A stretch of 64,000 nt of DNA from G963677485 sp942492855. Lineage in GTDB: Bacteria; Armatimonadota; HRBIN16. Each line of letters begins with the position of its first letter. Position 1 is the stretch's first letter. The position numbers and the translations under genes were made by a program. Of this stretch, positions 45,421 through 54,190 are shown in pieces. The DNA lies in NCBI GenBank assembly GCA_942492855.1, contig OW818647.1, positions 2,356,001 to 2,420,000 of the forward strand. Direction: 5' to 3'. The notes beneath the pieces were generated by a model, which worked only from the letters and a program-made list of their open reading frames with translations, had not been told where the DNA came from and ran no database searches.

Positions 45421-48400
45421 ATGCTCCGCAGGATAGCAATAGGAGTCGTACTTATGTCATCAATATCTGCCAATGCCGCGCCACAAAGCATTGAGATTCA
45501 TAATTTAAAATGCGAGTACCGTATAAATCCGCTCAGTGTGGATGTGACGGAACCGCGCCTGAGCTGGTCAATACAGGCCGAAGAACGAGCGGTCAAACAA
45601 TCAAAATACCAGATATTAGTCGCTAGCGACCCAAAGTTGCTGACGAAGAACATCGGTGACCTGTGGGATACAGGTGAGGTTGTGTCCGATGTCTGCAGCC
45701 ATGTGGAATATGCCGGCCAAAAGCTGGTGTCCCGCCAAAGGTGCTACTGGAAAGTGCGCATGTGGGACCAGAACGGCCGCAGCAGCGGATGGAGTAAGCC
45801 GGCTTCCTGGACGATGGGGCTGCTGCAGCCCTCCGACTGGAAAGCCCAGTGGATTGGCATTGACGGCGGTGAGAACCCAGATACCTTCGCACAGGCGCAG
45901 TGGATGTGGCTGGCAGATGATACGGCCAAAGTGGGGGCCAACCGCTGTTTCCGGCGAAATGTGATGGTGCCTTCCGACCGTGAGCTGATGGGTGCGCGGA
46001 TCACCATCGCGACCCACAGCACTTTTTCGGTTTCGATCAATGGACAGACGATCTGCAGTGGCACGCGAACCATCTTTACGCCCGCCTCCGAGATCGATGT
46101 AGAGGCCTACCTGAAACCCGGGTTGAATTCGATCGCCATTGAGGCCTCCTGCTGCGATCCCAATGTGGAGCCATCAGGCATCATCTGCGCGCTTTCGGCC
46201 GAGTTCGACACAGGCGAACCGATGCTGATCACCTCGGATTCGGAGTGGAAGGTCTCCAAACGCCGGATGGCAAGATGGGACATGCCGGAGTTCAACGACT
46301 CCAAATGGGCGGCCGCCAAGGAGCTTGGCACCAACGAACAAGCCCCCTTCAACCGTGTGAAGGGCGATGACTACCGCCGATTACCCGCCCGGATGCTTCG
46401 CCGCGACTTTGAGGTGGCAAAAAAACTCACCCGAGCAACGGCTTACATCTGCGGGTTGGGGCTGTCTGAGCTCTATCTCAACGGTAAGAAGGTGGGCGAC
46501 CTTGTGCTCTCACCTGGTCTGACCGACTACAACAAACGCTCGCTGTATGTCACCTATGATGTCACCAAGAACATCAAGCAGGGGGCCAACGCGGTGGGGG
46601 TGATCCTGGGTAACGGGCGCTATTTCGCACCGCGTTACAGTGCGCCCACCACCACCTTCAGTTACGGTTACCCCAAGCTGCTGTTGCAGATGGAGATGGA
46701 GTATGATGACGGCAGCCGCGACACTGTAATCAGCGACGCCTCATGGAAGCTGACCACCGATGGTCCCATCCTGGCGAACAACGAGTATGACGGCGAAGTA
46801 TACGACGCCCGCAAGGAGATGCCCGGTTGGAATACGGCCGGTTTCGATAGTTCTAGTTGGCAAGCCGCTCAGATTGTCGAGGCACCAAAGGGTATCATGT
46901 GCTCTGAGATCGCAGAGCCGATCAAGGTGATGGACACCGTGAATCCCATCGCTATCACCAGCCCTCGACCGGGCGTGTATATCTTCGATATGGGCCAGAA
47001 CATGGTGGGCTGGTGCAAGCTGAAGGTGAAGGGGCCACGTGGCACCAAAGTATACATGCAGCATGCCGAGAAGCTGCAGCACAACGGCGAGCTCTACCTG
47101 GAGAACCTGCGCTCAGCCAAAGTCACCGACCGCTACACGCTTAAGGGCACCGGCACCGAAGTATATGAACCGCGGTTCACTTACCACGGCTTCCGGTTTG
47201 TAGAGGTCAGTGGGTATCCTGGCAAGCCCGATCTGTCTGCTATCGAGGGCGTGGTGATCCATGACAGCATGGCGGAAGTGGGCTCCTTCGAGTGCTCAAA
47301 TCCGCTGGTGAACAAGATATACCACAACATCTACTGGGGCATCCGCGGCAACTACCGCAGCATCCCCACCGACTGCCCGCAGCGCGATGAGCGTCAGGGC
47401 TGGTTCGGCGACCGCGCGCAGGTATCGCGTGGTGAGATGTATGTGTATGACACCGCCGCCATGCACACCAAATGGATGACCGACATTCGTGATTCGCAAA
47501 AAGAAGACGGCAGCATCCCCGACCTAGCCCCGGCTTACTGGGCGTTCTACACCAACAGTGTCACCTTCCCCACGCTGGCGTTCGCCGTGCCGGGTCATAT
47601 CTACCGTGCTTACGGTGACAAGCGCATACTAGAGAGCCAGTTTGGCAGCATCAAGCTGTGGGCTGACATGATGCGCGCGAAGCTGAACGGCGACATCATG
47701 CCGCCGGACACCTACGGCGACTGGTGCGTGCCGCCGGAATCACGCGAGATGATCTGGTCGAACGACGCCATGCGCGTGACCGACAAGGAGCTGGTGGCCT
47801 CGGCCTACTTCTACTACAACCTGCAGCAGCTTGCCTACTTCGCCTCCGTGCTGGGCAAGGACGCGGACGTGAAGCTGTACAGTGACATCGCTGCTCGAAT
47901 GAAGGTGGCTTTCAACGCCAAGTGGCTGAACACCGAAAAAGGCGTTTACGACAACGGCAACCAGACCTCCTGCATCCTGCCCCTCGCTTTCGGACTGGTT
48001 CCAGATGGCAACCGCAAGCAGATCGTGGACCACCTGGTGGGTAAAATCCTGGTGGACGCCCGCGGTCATGTGGGCACCGGCATGATTGGCTGCCAGTGGC
48101 TGATGCGTGTGTTGACCGACAACGGCTGGCCCGATGTGGCGCACAGACTGGCCACCAATACCACCTACCCCAGTTGGGGATATATGCTCAAGAAGGGCGC
48201 CACCACCATCTGGGAGCTGTGGAACGGAGACACTGGAGACCCCTTGATGGACTCCGGAAACCATGTGATGCAGATTGGCGACCTGTGTACCTGGCTGTAT
48301 GAATATGTGGCGGGCATTGCGCCGGATGACAATGTGCCTGGGTTCAAGCACATCATCATGAGGCCGGTCATGACCGAGTATTTCACATCGGCCAAGGCCA

Positions 48401-48657
48401 CCCATATGAGCATGTATGGCTTGATATCCAGCGATTGGAAGCTCAGCCGCGGTGTGTTCAGTTGGGCTATCGAAGTGCCAGCGAACACCACTGCCACCAT
48501 CTACGTACCCACTTCCGACGCCGTTGGTATCACCGAAAGCGGACGCCTGGCTCTGGACGCACCTGGTGTGCGGCTGCTGAAGGACGAAGGCGGCGTGGTG
48601 CAGTTCGAGCTTGGCTCCGGCCGCTACGCCTTCAAATCGGCGGTCACTAAGGAGTAG
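45421..48657 (+). CDS. Glycoside hydrolase family 78 alpha-L-rhamnosidase
   Basis: This 1078-residue protein has a signal peptide (MLRRIAIGVVLMSSISANAA), Fn3-like and N-terminal rhamnosidase domains (LSWSIQAEERAVKQSKYQIL, WKAQWIG), a concanavalin-like domain (ATAYICGLGLSELYLNGKKV), the six-hairpin barrel with DCPQRDERQGWFGD near 650-665, and a C-terminal beta sandwich. The acidic residues in that block match the GH78 catalytic centre. Exported, it would release terminal rhamnose. It lies 204 bp after the double GH20 gene on the same strand. Confidence 0.93.
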   Translation: MLRRIAIGVVLMSSISANAAPQSIEIHNLKCEYRINPLSVDVTEPRLSWSIQAEERAVKQSKYQILVASDPKLLTKNIGDLWDTGEVVSDVCSHVEYAGQKLVSRQRCYWKVRMWDQNGRSSGWSKPASWTMGLLQPSDWKAQWIGIDGGENPDTFAQAQWMWLADDTAKVGANRCFRRNVMVPSDRELMGARITIATHSTFSVSINGQTICSGTRTIFTPASEIDVEAYLKPGLNSIAIEASCCDPNVEPSGIICALSAEFDTGEPMLITSDSEWKVSKRRMARWDMPEFNDSKWAAAKELGTNEQAPFNRVKGDDYRRLPARMLRRDFEVAKKLTRATAYICGLGLSELYLNGKKVGDLVLSPGLTDYNKRSLYVTYDVTKNIKQGANAVGVILGNGRYFAPRYSAPTTTFSYGYPKLLLQMEMEYDDGSRDTVISDASWKLTTDGPILANNEYDGEVYDARKEMPGWNTAGFDSSSWQAAQIVEAPKGIMCSEIAEPIKVMDTVNPIAITSPRPGVYIFDMGQNMVGWCKLKVKGPRGTKVYMQHAEKLQHNGELYLENLRSAKVTDRYTLKGTGTEVYEPRFTYHGFRFVEVSGYPGKPDLSAIEGVVIHDSMAEVGSFECSNPLVNKIYHNIYWGIRGNYRSIPTDCPQRDERQGWFGDRAQVSRGEMYVYDTAAMHTKWMTDIRDSQKEDGSIPDLAPAYWAFYTNSVTFPTLAFAVPGHIYRAYGDKRILESQFGSIKLWADMMRAKLNGDIMPPDTYGDWCVPPESREMIWSNDAMRVTDKELVASAYFYYNLQQLAYFASVLGKDADVKLYSDIAARMKVAFNAKWLNTEKGVYDNGNQTSCILPLAFGLVPDGNRKQIVDHLVGKILVDARGHVGTGMIGCQWLMRVLTDNGWPDVAHRLATNTTYPSWGYMLKKGATTIWELWNGDTGDPLMDSGNHVMQIGDLCTWLYEYVAGIAPDDNVPGFKHIIMRPVMTEYFTSAKATHMSMYGLISSDWKLSRGVFSWAIEVPANTTATIYVPTSDAVGITESGRLALDAPGVRLLKDEGGVVQFELGSGRYAFKSAVTKE

Positions 48658-48671
48658 GCGGAGAAGAAATG

Positions 48672-48701
48672 ACCGGCGCGGTTTTCCCTAATCGCGCCGG
48701 T
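48672..48701. repeat. GC-rich stem-loop
   Basis: ACCGGCGCG at 48672-48680 pairs with CGCGCCGGT at 48693-48701 around GTTTTCCCTAAT. A shorter relative of the stem-loops at 953, 3398, 3508 and 11938. It may terminate the rhamnosidase transcript. Confidence 0.5.
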
Positions 48702-48760
48702 TTGGCGGTTAGCCGTTGTTTACCAGCATCATCCCTGCCACCAACCGCAAGGAGGACCCG

Positions 48761-51052
48761 TTGCAGAACCAGAAACTCGCCCAGTGGGTCACAGCCCAGA
48801 CGAACAACCCCAATCCCTCCACCATCAGGTTTCGGCTGAGCGGGGAGCTGCCATCGGGCTTTGGCATTGCGATGCTGCGCGTGGTTGCCAGTGACCTCTA
48901 TCGGGTGTGGCTGAACGGTCAGCCGGTGGGCATCAGCGAGGACTGGCAGGGCGTGAACTGGCGTGTGACCGGCATCGCGAAACCCGGCGTGAACACCATC
49001 GAGATCGAAGTGCGTACGCGCCAAAACCCCTCGCTCTACGAGGCCAGCATGTTATGCGAACTGGCCGTGGCAGATAAGCAAGGTGTCAAACTCGGCCAGA
49101 TACTCAGCGATGAGCGCACCAGCACCGACCAGGGCATTCCGCGGCTGGCGAAATCCAGTTTTGTGGAGGAGTGGATCGACTACCTGCCAGCGTGGATTGA
49201 CGACATGCTGGATGACGACCTCGCACCCACCCGCAGTCTCCTGAGCGTGAACACCACAGCCCAAAAGGTGCTGTATGAACTCGGCCAGCAGATCGAGCTG
49301 GTTGTTGCCATTCACACATTTGATCAACCCACTGACACTCCGGCGAAGCTTGAACTGGAGGAGTGGAACGGCAGGAAAATCCGCCTGCCGTCCGTTGTAT
49401 GCAAGCCGGATGCCAGGGTGATGCTGCCATCAATACCCGATGGCCTCTACCGTCTGACCGCGAAATGCGGCCGACTTTCAGCCACCGCTGCGTTCGCAGT
49501 GGTGCCTGTGGGGCAGACCACCATATCCTCGCTGCTGCCCAAACTCAAGCCGTATACCCGTCGGAAGCCGATGCTGGGTCTGAACGGCAACGCTCTCGTG
49601 GTGCGCAGCCCCGCCGCACTCTGGAGTTTCCGTGAGATGGACATCAACCTGCTGGTGGCGCATATCATGCCGATTTACACGCAGAACGGGCTGTGCGATG
49701 ACCTGTTCGCCTACTGCCAGGCGACCGGCACCCGCTTCACGATGAACGTGGAGGCACCCAATTTCGCACTGATGAGCGACGGCACCGATGGCAAGAACAG
49801 CTACGAGGCCCCCAGCGGCTGCCACCGCTGGGATGTGGACCCCGAAACGCTGCGCAAAGCCGCGGCGACCGGTGTGTTTGAGGGCGTGACTTACGACGAG
49901 GCGGAGCACATGCAGCTCAGCCGCAACGCCTACAGTAAGCAGCCCGATCCCAACGGGAAACCCTATTTCGTGGAGACCTCAGGCTTGAGTCTGCCCCAGG
50001 CATACAGCACTTTCAAGAAGGCCGTCAGCAGGTTGGTGCAGCGTAACCGGCGGTATGGGGCCAGTATGCAGGAGGAAGCGGTGTTCGCAGCACTCTGGCA
50101 TCCGATGGCTGAGTGCGGCATGACCCTCGTGCCGAAGCTGCTGAAGGAGGACGCCCATCCGGTGGTGCTGGCGGAGGCACTCGGGGCCGCCATCCAGCAC
50201 GGTGCGGAGCTGTGGTTCACCCCAGACCTTTGGCACTACGCGGCTCTGCCCGGGCACAATGCGCCCGATATGCCTGGCCACAGTCCACGTCACTTGCAGA
50301 TGGCCTTGCGGTGCTGCCATCTGGCTGGTGTGGACACTTGCTACGTGGAGTACGCCACCAAGCTGTTCTCGCAGAACGGCAGCGGCTACCGTCTGACGCC
50401 GCACGGGCAAGAGCTGAAAGAGCATATCACCAGGTGGATACCCGCCCATCCGCGCAGCTACAGCTATACCGACTACCAGCCCGAGGTGGCCATCGTGCGC
50501 TTCCCCGATAGCGACTGGGGGCAGTCGAGTTGTTATTACCCGGACTATCTTTACGGGGCCATGAACCTGCAATCCAGCCCGGAAACGCGCGAACACATGC
50601 AGGTATGGTCGCTGTTGACGGACGGCGTTTTAAATGGCCGTGTGGTGAACTTCAATGCAGAGCGGGATGCGCATCTGCGCCCATACCATCCCTGGCGGTT
50701 CACCATACCCAGTCCGGCCGTGGCGGTCTTTGACCACAACGTGGGTCTGAAGCACCTGAAGGGCGTCGGGGTGATCATCGCGTGTGGAATTGAGCTGTCG
50801 AAGGGGACAATGGGTGTCTTACAGAGCTGTGTGAGTGCGGGGGTGGTTTGCTTCATCAGCCTTCGTCTGGCGCCGCCGCGGTTGCAAGAACAGGTTAGCG
50901 GACTCTCTGCCCGCATCCCCGAGGGCAAGGGCAGTTGGGTGGTCATGAACGGCTTCACCGCTGAGGCGATGCAGCCCTACCGGCATCTCTTGCCGAAGAA
51001 CGACGGCTCCATGTGGCTGCGGTTCAAGAACCGGCGGGTGAAGCTGGGGTAG
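48761..51052 (+). CDS. Large protein of unrecognised family, putative glycosidase-like (short paralogue)
   Basis: This 763-residue protein aligns end to end with the 917-residue protein at 23032, except that about 155 residues after VEVRTR are absent. TTG at 48761 is the start because AAGGAGG lies five bases before it and the N terminus then matches the paralogue (QNQKLAQWVTA for QNEKLAQWVTA). The conserved acidic block reads GVTYDEAEHMQLSRNAY; later blocks are ELWFTPDLWHYA and CHLAGVDTCYVEYATK. No signal peptide. It follows GH78. Function unknown. Confidence 0.75.
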   Translation: MQNQKLAQWVTAQTNNPNPSTIRFRLSGELPSGFGIAMLRVVASDLYRVWLNGQPVGISEDWQGVNWRVTGIAKPGVNTIEIEVRTRQNPSLYEASMLCELAVADKQGVKLGQILSDERTSTDQGIPRLAKSSFVEEWIDYLPAWIDDMLDDDLAPTRSLLSVNTTAQKVLYELGQQIELVVAIHTFDQPTDTPAKLELEEWNGRKIRLPSVVCKPDARVMLPSIPDGLYRLTAKCGRLSATAAFAVVPVGQTTISSLLPKLKPYTRRKPMLGLNGNALVVRSPAALWSFREMDINLLVAHIMPIYTQNGLCDDLFAYCQATGTRFTMNVEAPNFALMSDGTDGKNSYEAPSGCHRWDVDPETLRKAAATGVFEGVTYDEAEHMQLSRNAYSKQPDPNGKPYFVETSGLSLPQAYSTFKKAVSRLVQRNRRYGASMQEEAVFAALWHPMAECGMTLVPKLLKEDAHPVVLAEALGAAIQHGAELWFTPDLWHYAALPGHNAPDMPGHSPRHLQMALRCCHLAGVDTCYVEYATKLFSQNGSGYRLTPHGQELKEHITRWIPAHPRSYSYTDYQPEVAIVRFPDSDWGQSSCYYPDYLYGAMNLQSSPETREHMQVWSLLTDGVLNGRVVNFNAERDAHLRPYHPWRFTIPSPAVAVFDHNVGLKHLKGVGVIIACGIELSKGTMGVLQSCVSAGVVCFISLRLAPPRLQEQVSGLSARIPEGKGSWVVMNGFTAEAMQPYRHLLPKNDGSMWLRFKNRRVKLG

Positions 51053-51063
51053 AGGGGTTGGTC

Positions 51064-51465
51064 TCAACCTCGGGCCTGGTAACTGCGGAAACCAGCCTCG
51101 GTAAAGTGTTTGTCAAAGCCGATATAGTCAGAGCAGTCGTGCAGGCGCATCACCAGAAAGCTGACCGCATCGGCCAGACTGAGCTTCGACTTTCCGGCCT
51201 GAGCCAGTTTTTCGAGTGCCTGACCGTGCAGGCTGGCGTCGACCCATACCACCCGAAACAACTCGGTGGATTTCGTGAACATGAGTGCCGCCTCTAGTCC
51301 GATTCTTCGCTGCAGCAATGCCACGGCTTCCACAATGACGTAGTTGTGGATGAGCAGCGTCTCACCAGCAGCATCAGCCGACTTCATCATCGCCAGGGCC
51401 TGTTCATGATAAAGATCATCAGGCATCGCGAGGGCTAGAATGCCCGATGTGTCCAGGAAAATCAT
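51064..51465 (-). CDS. PIN-domain toxin, VapC-like
   Basis: This 133-residue protein has the PIN acidic residues Asp5 (MIFLDTSGIL), Glu46 (VIVEAVALL), Asp99 (LSLADAVSF) and Asp118 (GFDKHF). Such proteins are magnesium-dependent ribonucleases that attack tRNA or rRNA. It overlaps its antitoxin by four bases. Confidence 0.85.
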   Translation of the reverse strand: MIFLDTSGILALAMPDDLYHEQALAMMKSADAAGETLLIHNYVIVEAVALLQRRIGLEAALMFTKSTELFRVVWVDASLHGQALEKLAQAGKSKLSLADAVSFLVMRLHDCSDYIGFDKHFTEAGFRSYQARG

Positions 51466-51716
51466 GCCGGCTCCTCGGCAAGGTAGTCGTCATGGCGCAC
51501 AGAAAGGTCTGTTTCGCCAGTTTTACCCGACCCAATCCAGCCGTATTTCGCATGGAGTGCCGTACGAGCGGATTGATCAACTGCACTGGTTGATGCGCAC
51601 AGTTGCTGATGCAGGATGTCCCTCACCACCGCCGACATGGAGCGCTTTTGGTTGTGCGCCGCCTCACGCAGTAGCTCATATGTGATGTCATCTATCTGAA
51701 GCTGTGTTCTAACCAT
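51462..51716 (-). CDS. Ribbon-helix-helix antitoxin, VapB-like
   Basis: This 84-residue protein begins with a ribbon-helix-helix domain (VRTQLQIDDITYELLREAA, then SMSAVVRDILHQQL). The acidic C terminus would bind the toxin. First gene of the pair; it likely autoregulates through the palindrome at 51760. Confidence 0.8.
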   Translation of the reverse strand: MVRTQLQIDDITYELLREAAHNQKRSMSAVVRDILHQQLCASTSAVDQSARTALHAKYGWIGSGKTGETDLSVRHDDYLAEEPA

Positions 51717-51759
51717 GTCATCCTCCTGCCGATACGAACCTTAGCTCATCAGTTACATC

Positions 51760-51774
51760 ATAACATCATGTTAT
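51760..51774. promoter_or_regulatory. Candidate VapB operator
   Basis: ATAACATCATGTTAT is an odd palindrome with arms ATAACAT and ATGTTAT, 44 bp upstream of the antitoxin start on the minus strand. This is a normal location for an antitoxin operator. Confidence 0.5.
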
Positions 51775-51812
51775 CATGGGTGCACATCACCAAAAATCGC
51801 AGTTGTTACCCT

Positions 51813-53927
51813 CTATTGACTCGGCAACCGCACCTTCGTCTTCACAGGCCAACTGGCTCGGTCGGGGTGCTTATACAGCCCGATTTGGTCAAATGGGATC
51901 GGCTTGAAGCCCAGTTTCCATGCTGGGGATTCCGGTTTCAGGTTGAAGTTAAGCTTCTTCGCGTTCACAAACAGCGGGTCCTGGTCCAGCAGATTGTCCT
52001 TAAAACTCACTGCGGAAGCGGCGGCGCCTTCGATATTGGACCACTTTCCGCCCACGCTGATGTTACGCACCACCTTGATGTTCCTGGGTGACATCGGCTC
52101 CTCGTTCAAGATGTTCAACAGCTCGGGATAGCGCGTGCGCCAGAGCTCGTTTTGATAGGGCATCTCATTCAGCGAGCTGATGTGCCCCTCCTTGCTGCCC
52201 GCAGCCCAGTTGGTACCGCGCGCATCCACCTGGATGGCGGGGTTGCACTCCACATAGATGTTGTTCTCAATCGTGCTGTCGCGACCGCCGCCGATGAACG
52301 AAGCGTTGGGCACGCGGTAATGCACATTGCCATAGATATTGGCGGAACAGAACTGGTCATCGAGGTAGACGCCAACGCATCCTTTGCCCTTGAAGCCGTA
52401 GATGTCGTGGAAGTAGTTGAACCGGATCTGGTGCCCGCGCATCGTCCAGTTACGACCGCCATAGATCACGCCCGCATCGTTCGATTCATACACCACGCTA
52501 TGAATCTCGTTGTATTCGATGATGTGGTCATTCCCGCTGAGGCCGATGGCCATGTGCGGGGAGTCGTTGATGAGGTTGTGCGTCACCCTGGTTCCGACGC
52601 CATACAGGTTCACGGCGGGATGGTAGATGGGGTTCCATCGGGCGAATTTGTAGATATGGCAGTTCTCAATGTTATGACCGGATGGCGTCAGGCTGGCCCG
52701 GTCGCCGGCATTGACAGTGACGCCGCCATCGCCCAGATTATACATGTCGCAGCCGAAGACCTCGTGTTTTTGGCCGCCATCAATGTTGATCGCCGCACTG
52801 CCCAGATTGCGCAGGGTGCATCTGGCGATGCGGATGTTCTCGCCACGGGTGATGTTGATGCCGTTCTTCTGAGCACACTCAAACGTCAGCCCCTGCAGGT
52901 TGACATACGACACGCTGCCCATCGACACCAGGTTGTCCTGCACCGAGACCATGAGCTTCCCCTTGTCCAACGGCTGGGGAGGCCAGAAGTATAGGATGCC
53001 CTTCTGCCTGTCGAGATACCACTCGCCGGGGCTGTCCAGCTCAGACAGGGCGTTGTAGACGTAATACCACTGCCCCTTGCGGAAGCCGAACGGGTGCATG
53101 GGCGGATTTTCCAGCGTGATGGTTTTGGTGCTGGTGTCAATCGACTGAACTCGGAACCGCTGATCGGCCCAGTCCCACATCCAGTAACCGTCGGCCATGA
53201 GGTCGGGCTCATTTAGCCAGCGTGAAGGGCGGTCGCCTTCGTAGGTGAAGATGCCCTCTTTGGTGCCCTTGGTGCCGCGGATGTCCATCACATTCGGGCC
53301 TTTGACGTCGACCATCTTTGCGTAACCTTCATTGGGCCAGCGGGAGAGCGTCATCGGCTGGTCTGCGAAGAATACCTCAAGCCCCACCTCTGAGTTGGCC
53401 CAGGTCGGGGAGCTCGTCATCGGCGGGTATTTCGTGACGCCCTGCTCTTTCAGACTGGTGCAGAGCACGTGCTCTCGTGCTGAGGGGTCAAGCCTGGCCA
53501 GCACCGCGGGTTCCGACACTGGCTTGAGACCGGTGATCACCTTTCCGCCAACCAGTCGGACTGTCTGGCCCTTGGCTGCTCGGTATGTGATCGGTGAGGC
53601 CGATGTGCCCGAATCCTCACCGCTGAGTTCGAAGGTGCGTGGGAGCTCGTAGACCCCGCCTTTGATCTCCACCGTCACTCCGCCTTGAGGCAGACCGGCC
53701 TTCTTCAGCACCCGAACCCGATCGCGGGCACCCTCCAGGCTGGCCACTGGACCATCGGTGCGTGCTCTGTTCGGCGCAGAGCTCCGCCCGCTCCATGCAT
53801 CGTTGCCCGAAGGCGAGACGTAGATGGTGCTATTGGGTGCCGGTTTCGCGGGGGTAGCCACTCCGGCTCCGCAGGTCAGGGCTATCATCATGGCCATCTC
53901 CAGCATGTTCGCAGCGCTTCGTTTCAT
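51813..53927 (-). CDS. Secreted right-handed parallel beta-helix protein
   Basis: This 704-residue protein has a signal peptide and the start typical of this group (STIYVSPSGNDAWSGRS, then GPVASLEGARDRVRVLKKAG). Repeating beta-helix turns occupy about 300-600 (QGLTFECAQKNGINITRGEN, NIENCHIYKFA, HIIEYNEIHSV). Such proteins are polysaccharide lyases or hydrolases of several families; I cannot choose. AGGAG lies seven bases before the ATG at 53927. It is alone on the minus strand between VapBC and the helicase. Confidence 0.8.
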   Translation of the reverse strand: MKRSAANMLEMAMMIALTCGAGVATPAKPAPNSTIYVSPSGNDAWSGRSSAPNRARTDGPVASLEGARDRVRVLKKAGLPQGGVTVEIKGGVYELPRTFELSGEDSGTSASPITYRAAKGQTVRLVGGKVITGLKPVSEPAVLARLDPSAREHVLCTSLKEQGVTKYPPMTSSPTWANSEVGLEVFFADQPMTLSRWPNEGYAKMVDVKGPNVMDIRGTKGTKEGIFTYEGDRPSRWLNEPDLMADGYWMWDWADQRFRVQSIDTSTKTITLENPPMHPFGFRKGQWYYVYNALSELDSPGEWYLDRQKGILYFWPPQPLDKGKLMVSVQDNLVSMGSVSYVNLQGLTFECAQKNGINITRGENIRIARCTLRNLGSAAINIDGGQKHEVFGCDMYNLGDGGVTVNAGDRASLTPSGHNIENCHIYKFARWNPIYHPAVNLYGVGTRVTHNLINDSPHMAIGLSGNDHIIEYNEIHSVVYESNDAGVIYGGRNWTMRGHQIRFNYFHDIYGFKGKGCVGVYLDDQFCSANIYGNVHYRVPNASFIGGGRDSTIENNIYVECNPAIQVDARGTNWAAGSKEGHISSLNEMPYQNELWRTRYPELLNILNEEPMSPRNIKVVRNISVGGKWSNIEGAAASAVSFKDNLLDQDPLFVNAKKLNFNLKPESPAWKLGFKPIPFDQIGLYKHPDRASWPVKTKVRLPSQ

Positions 53928-54190
53928 CAGGGTGCTCCTATTGGGGTGATTGCATTCATAGCTATATTATCTGCTAAATGCTGCGAATGTGCCTGCTGTT
54001 GGGGGGTAGAGGTGGCTATTTCACTGCGTTGTAAGGCAGTAGTTGGATGTAGTGGTGATGGAGGGCACAGGTGTAATGAGCATTATGCTGTTTTCTTCTG
54101 GAATGCCAGTGGTGACCAGTATATAGGGTGGAATGTTGTAGAATGAACGCAGTCATAATAAATCGTCATTCGATGCAGGAAGGGTCGTGC
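53928..54190. other. Spacer upstream of the helicase gene, no gene seen
   Basis: About 260 bp with no recognised motif. The in-frame open stretch from 54128 is not used as coding because of the stronger start at 54191. Confidence 0.4.
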
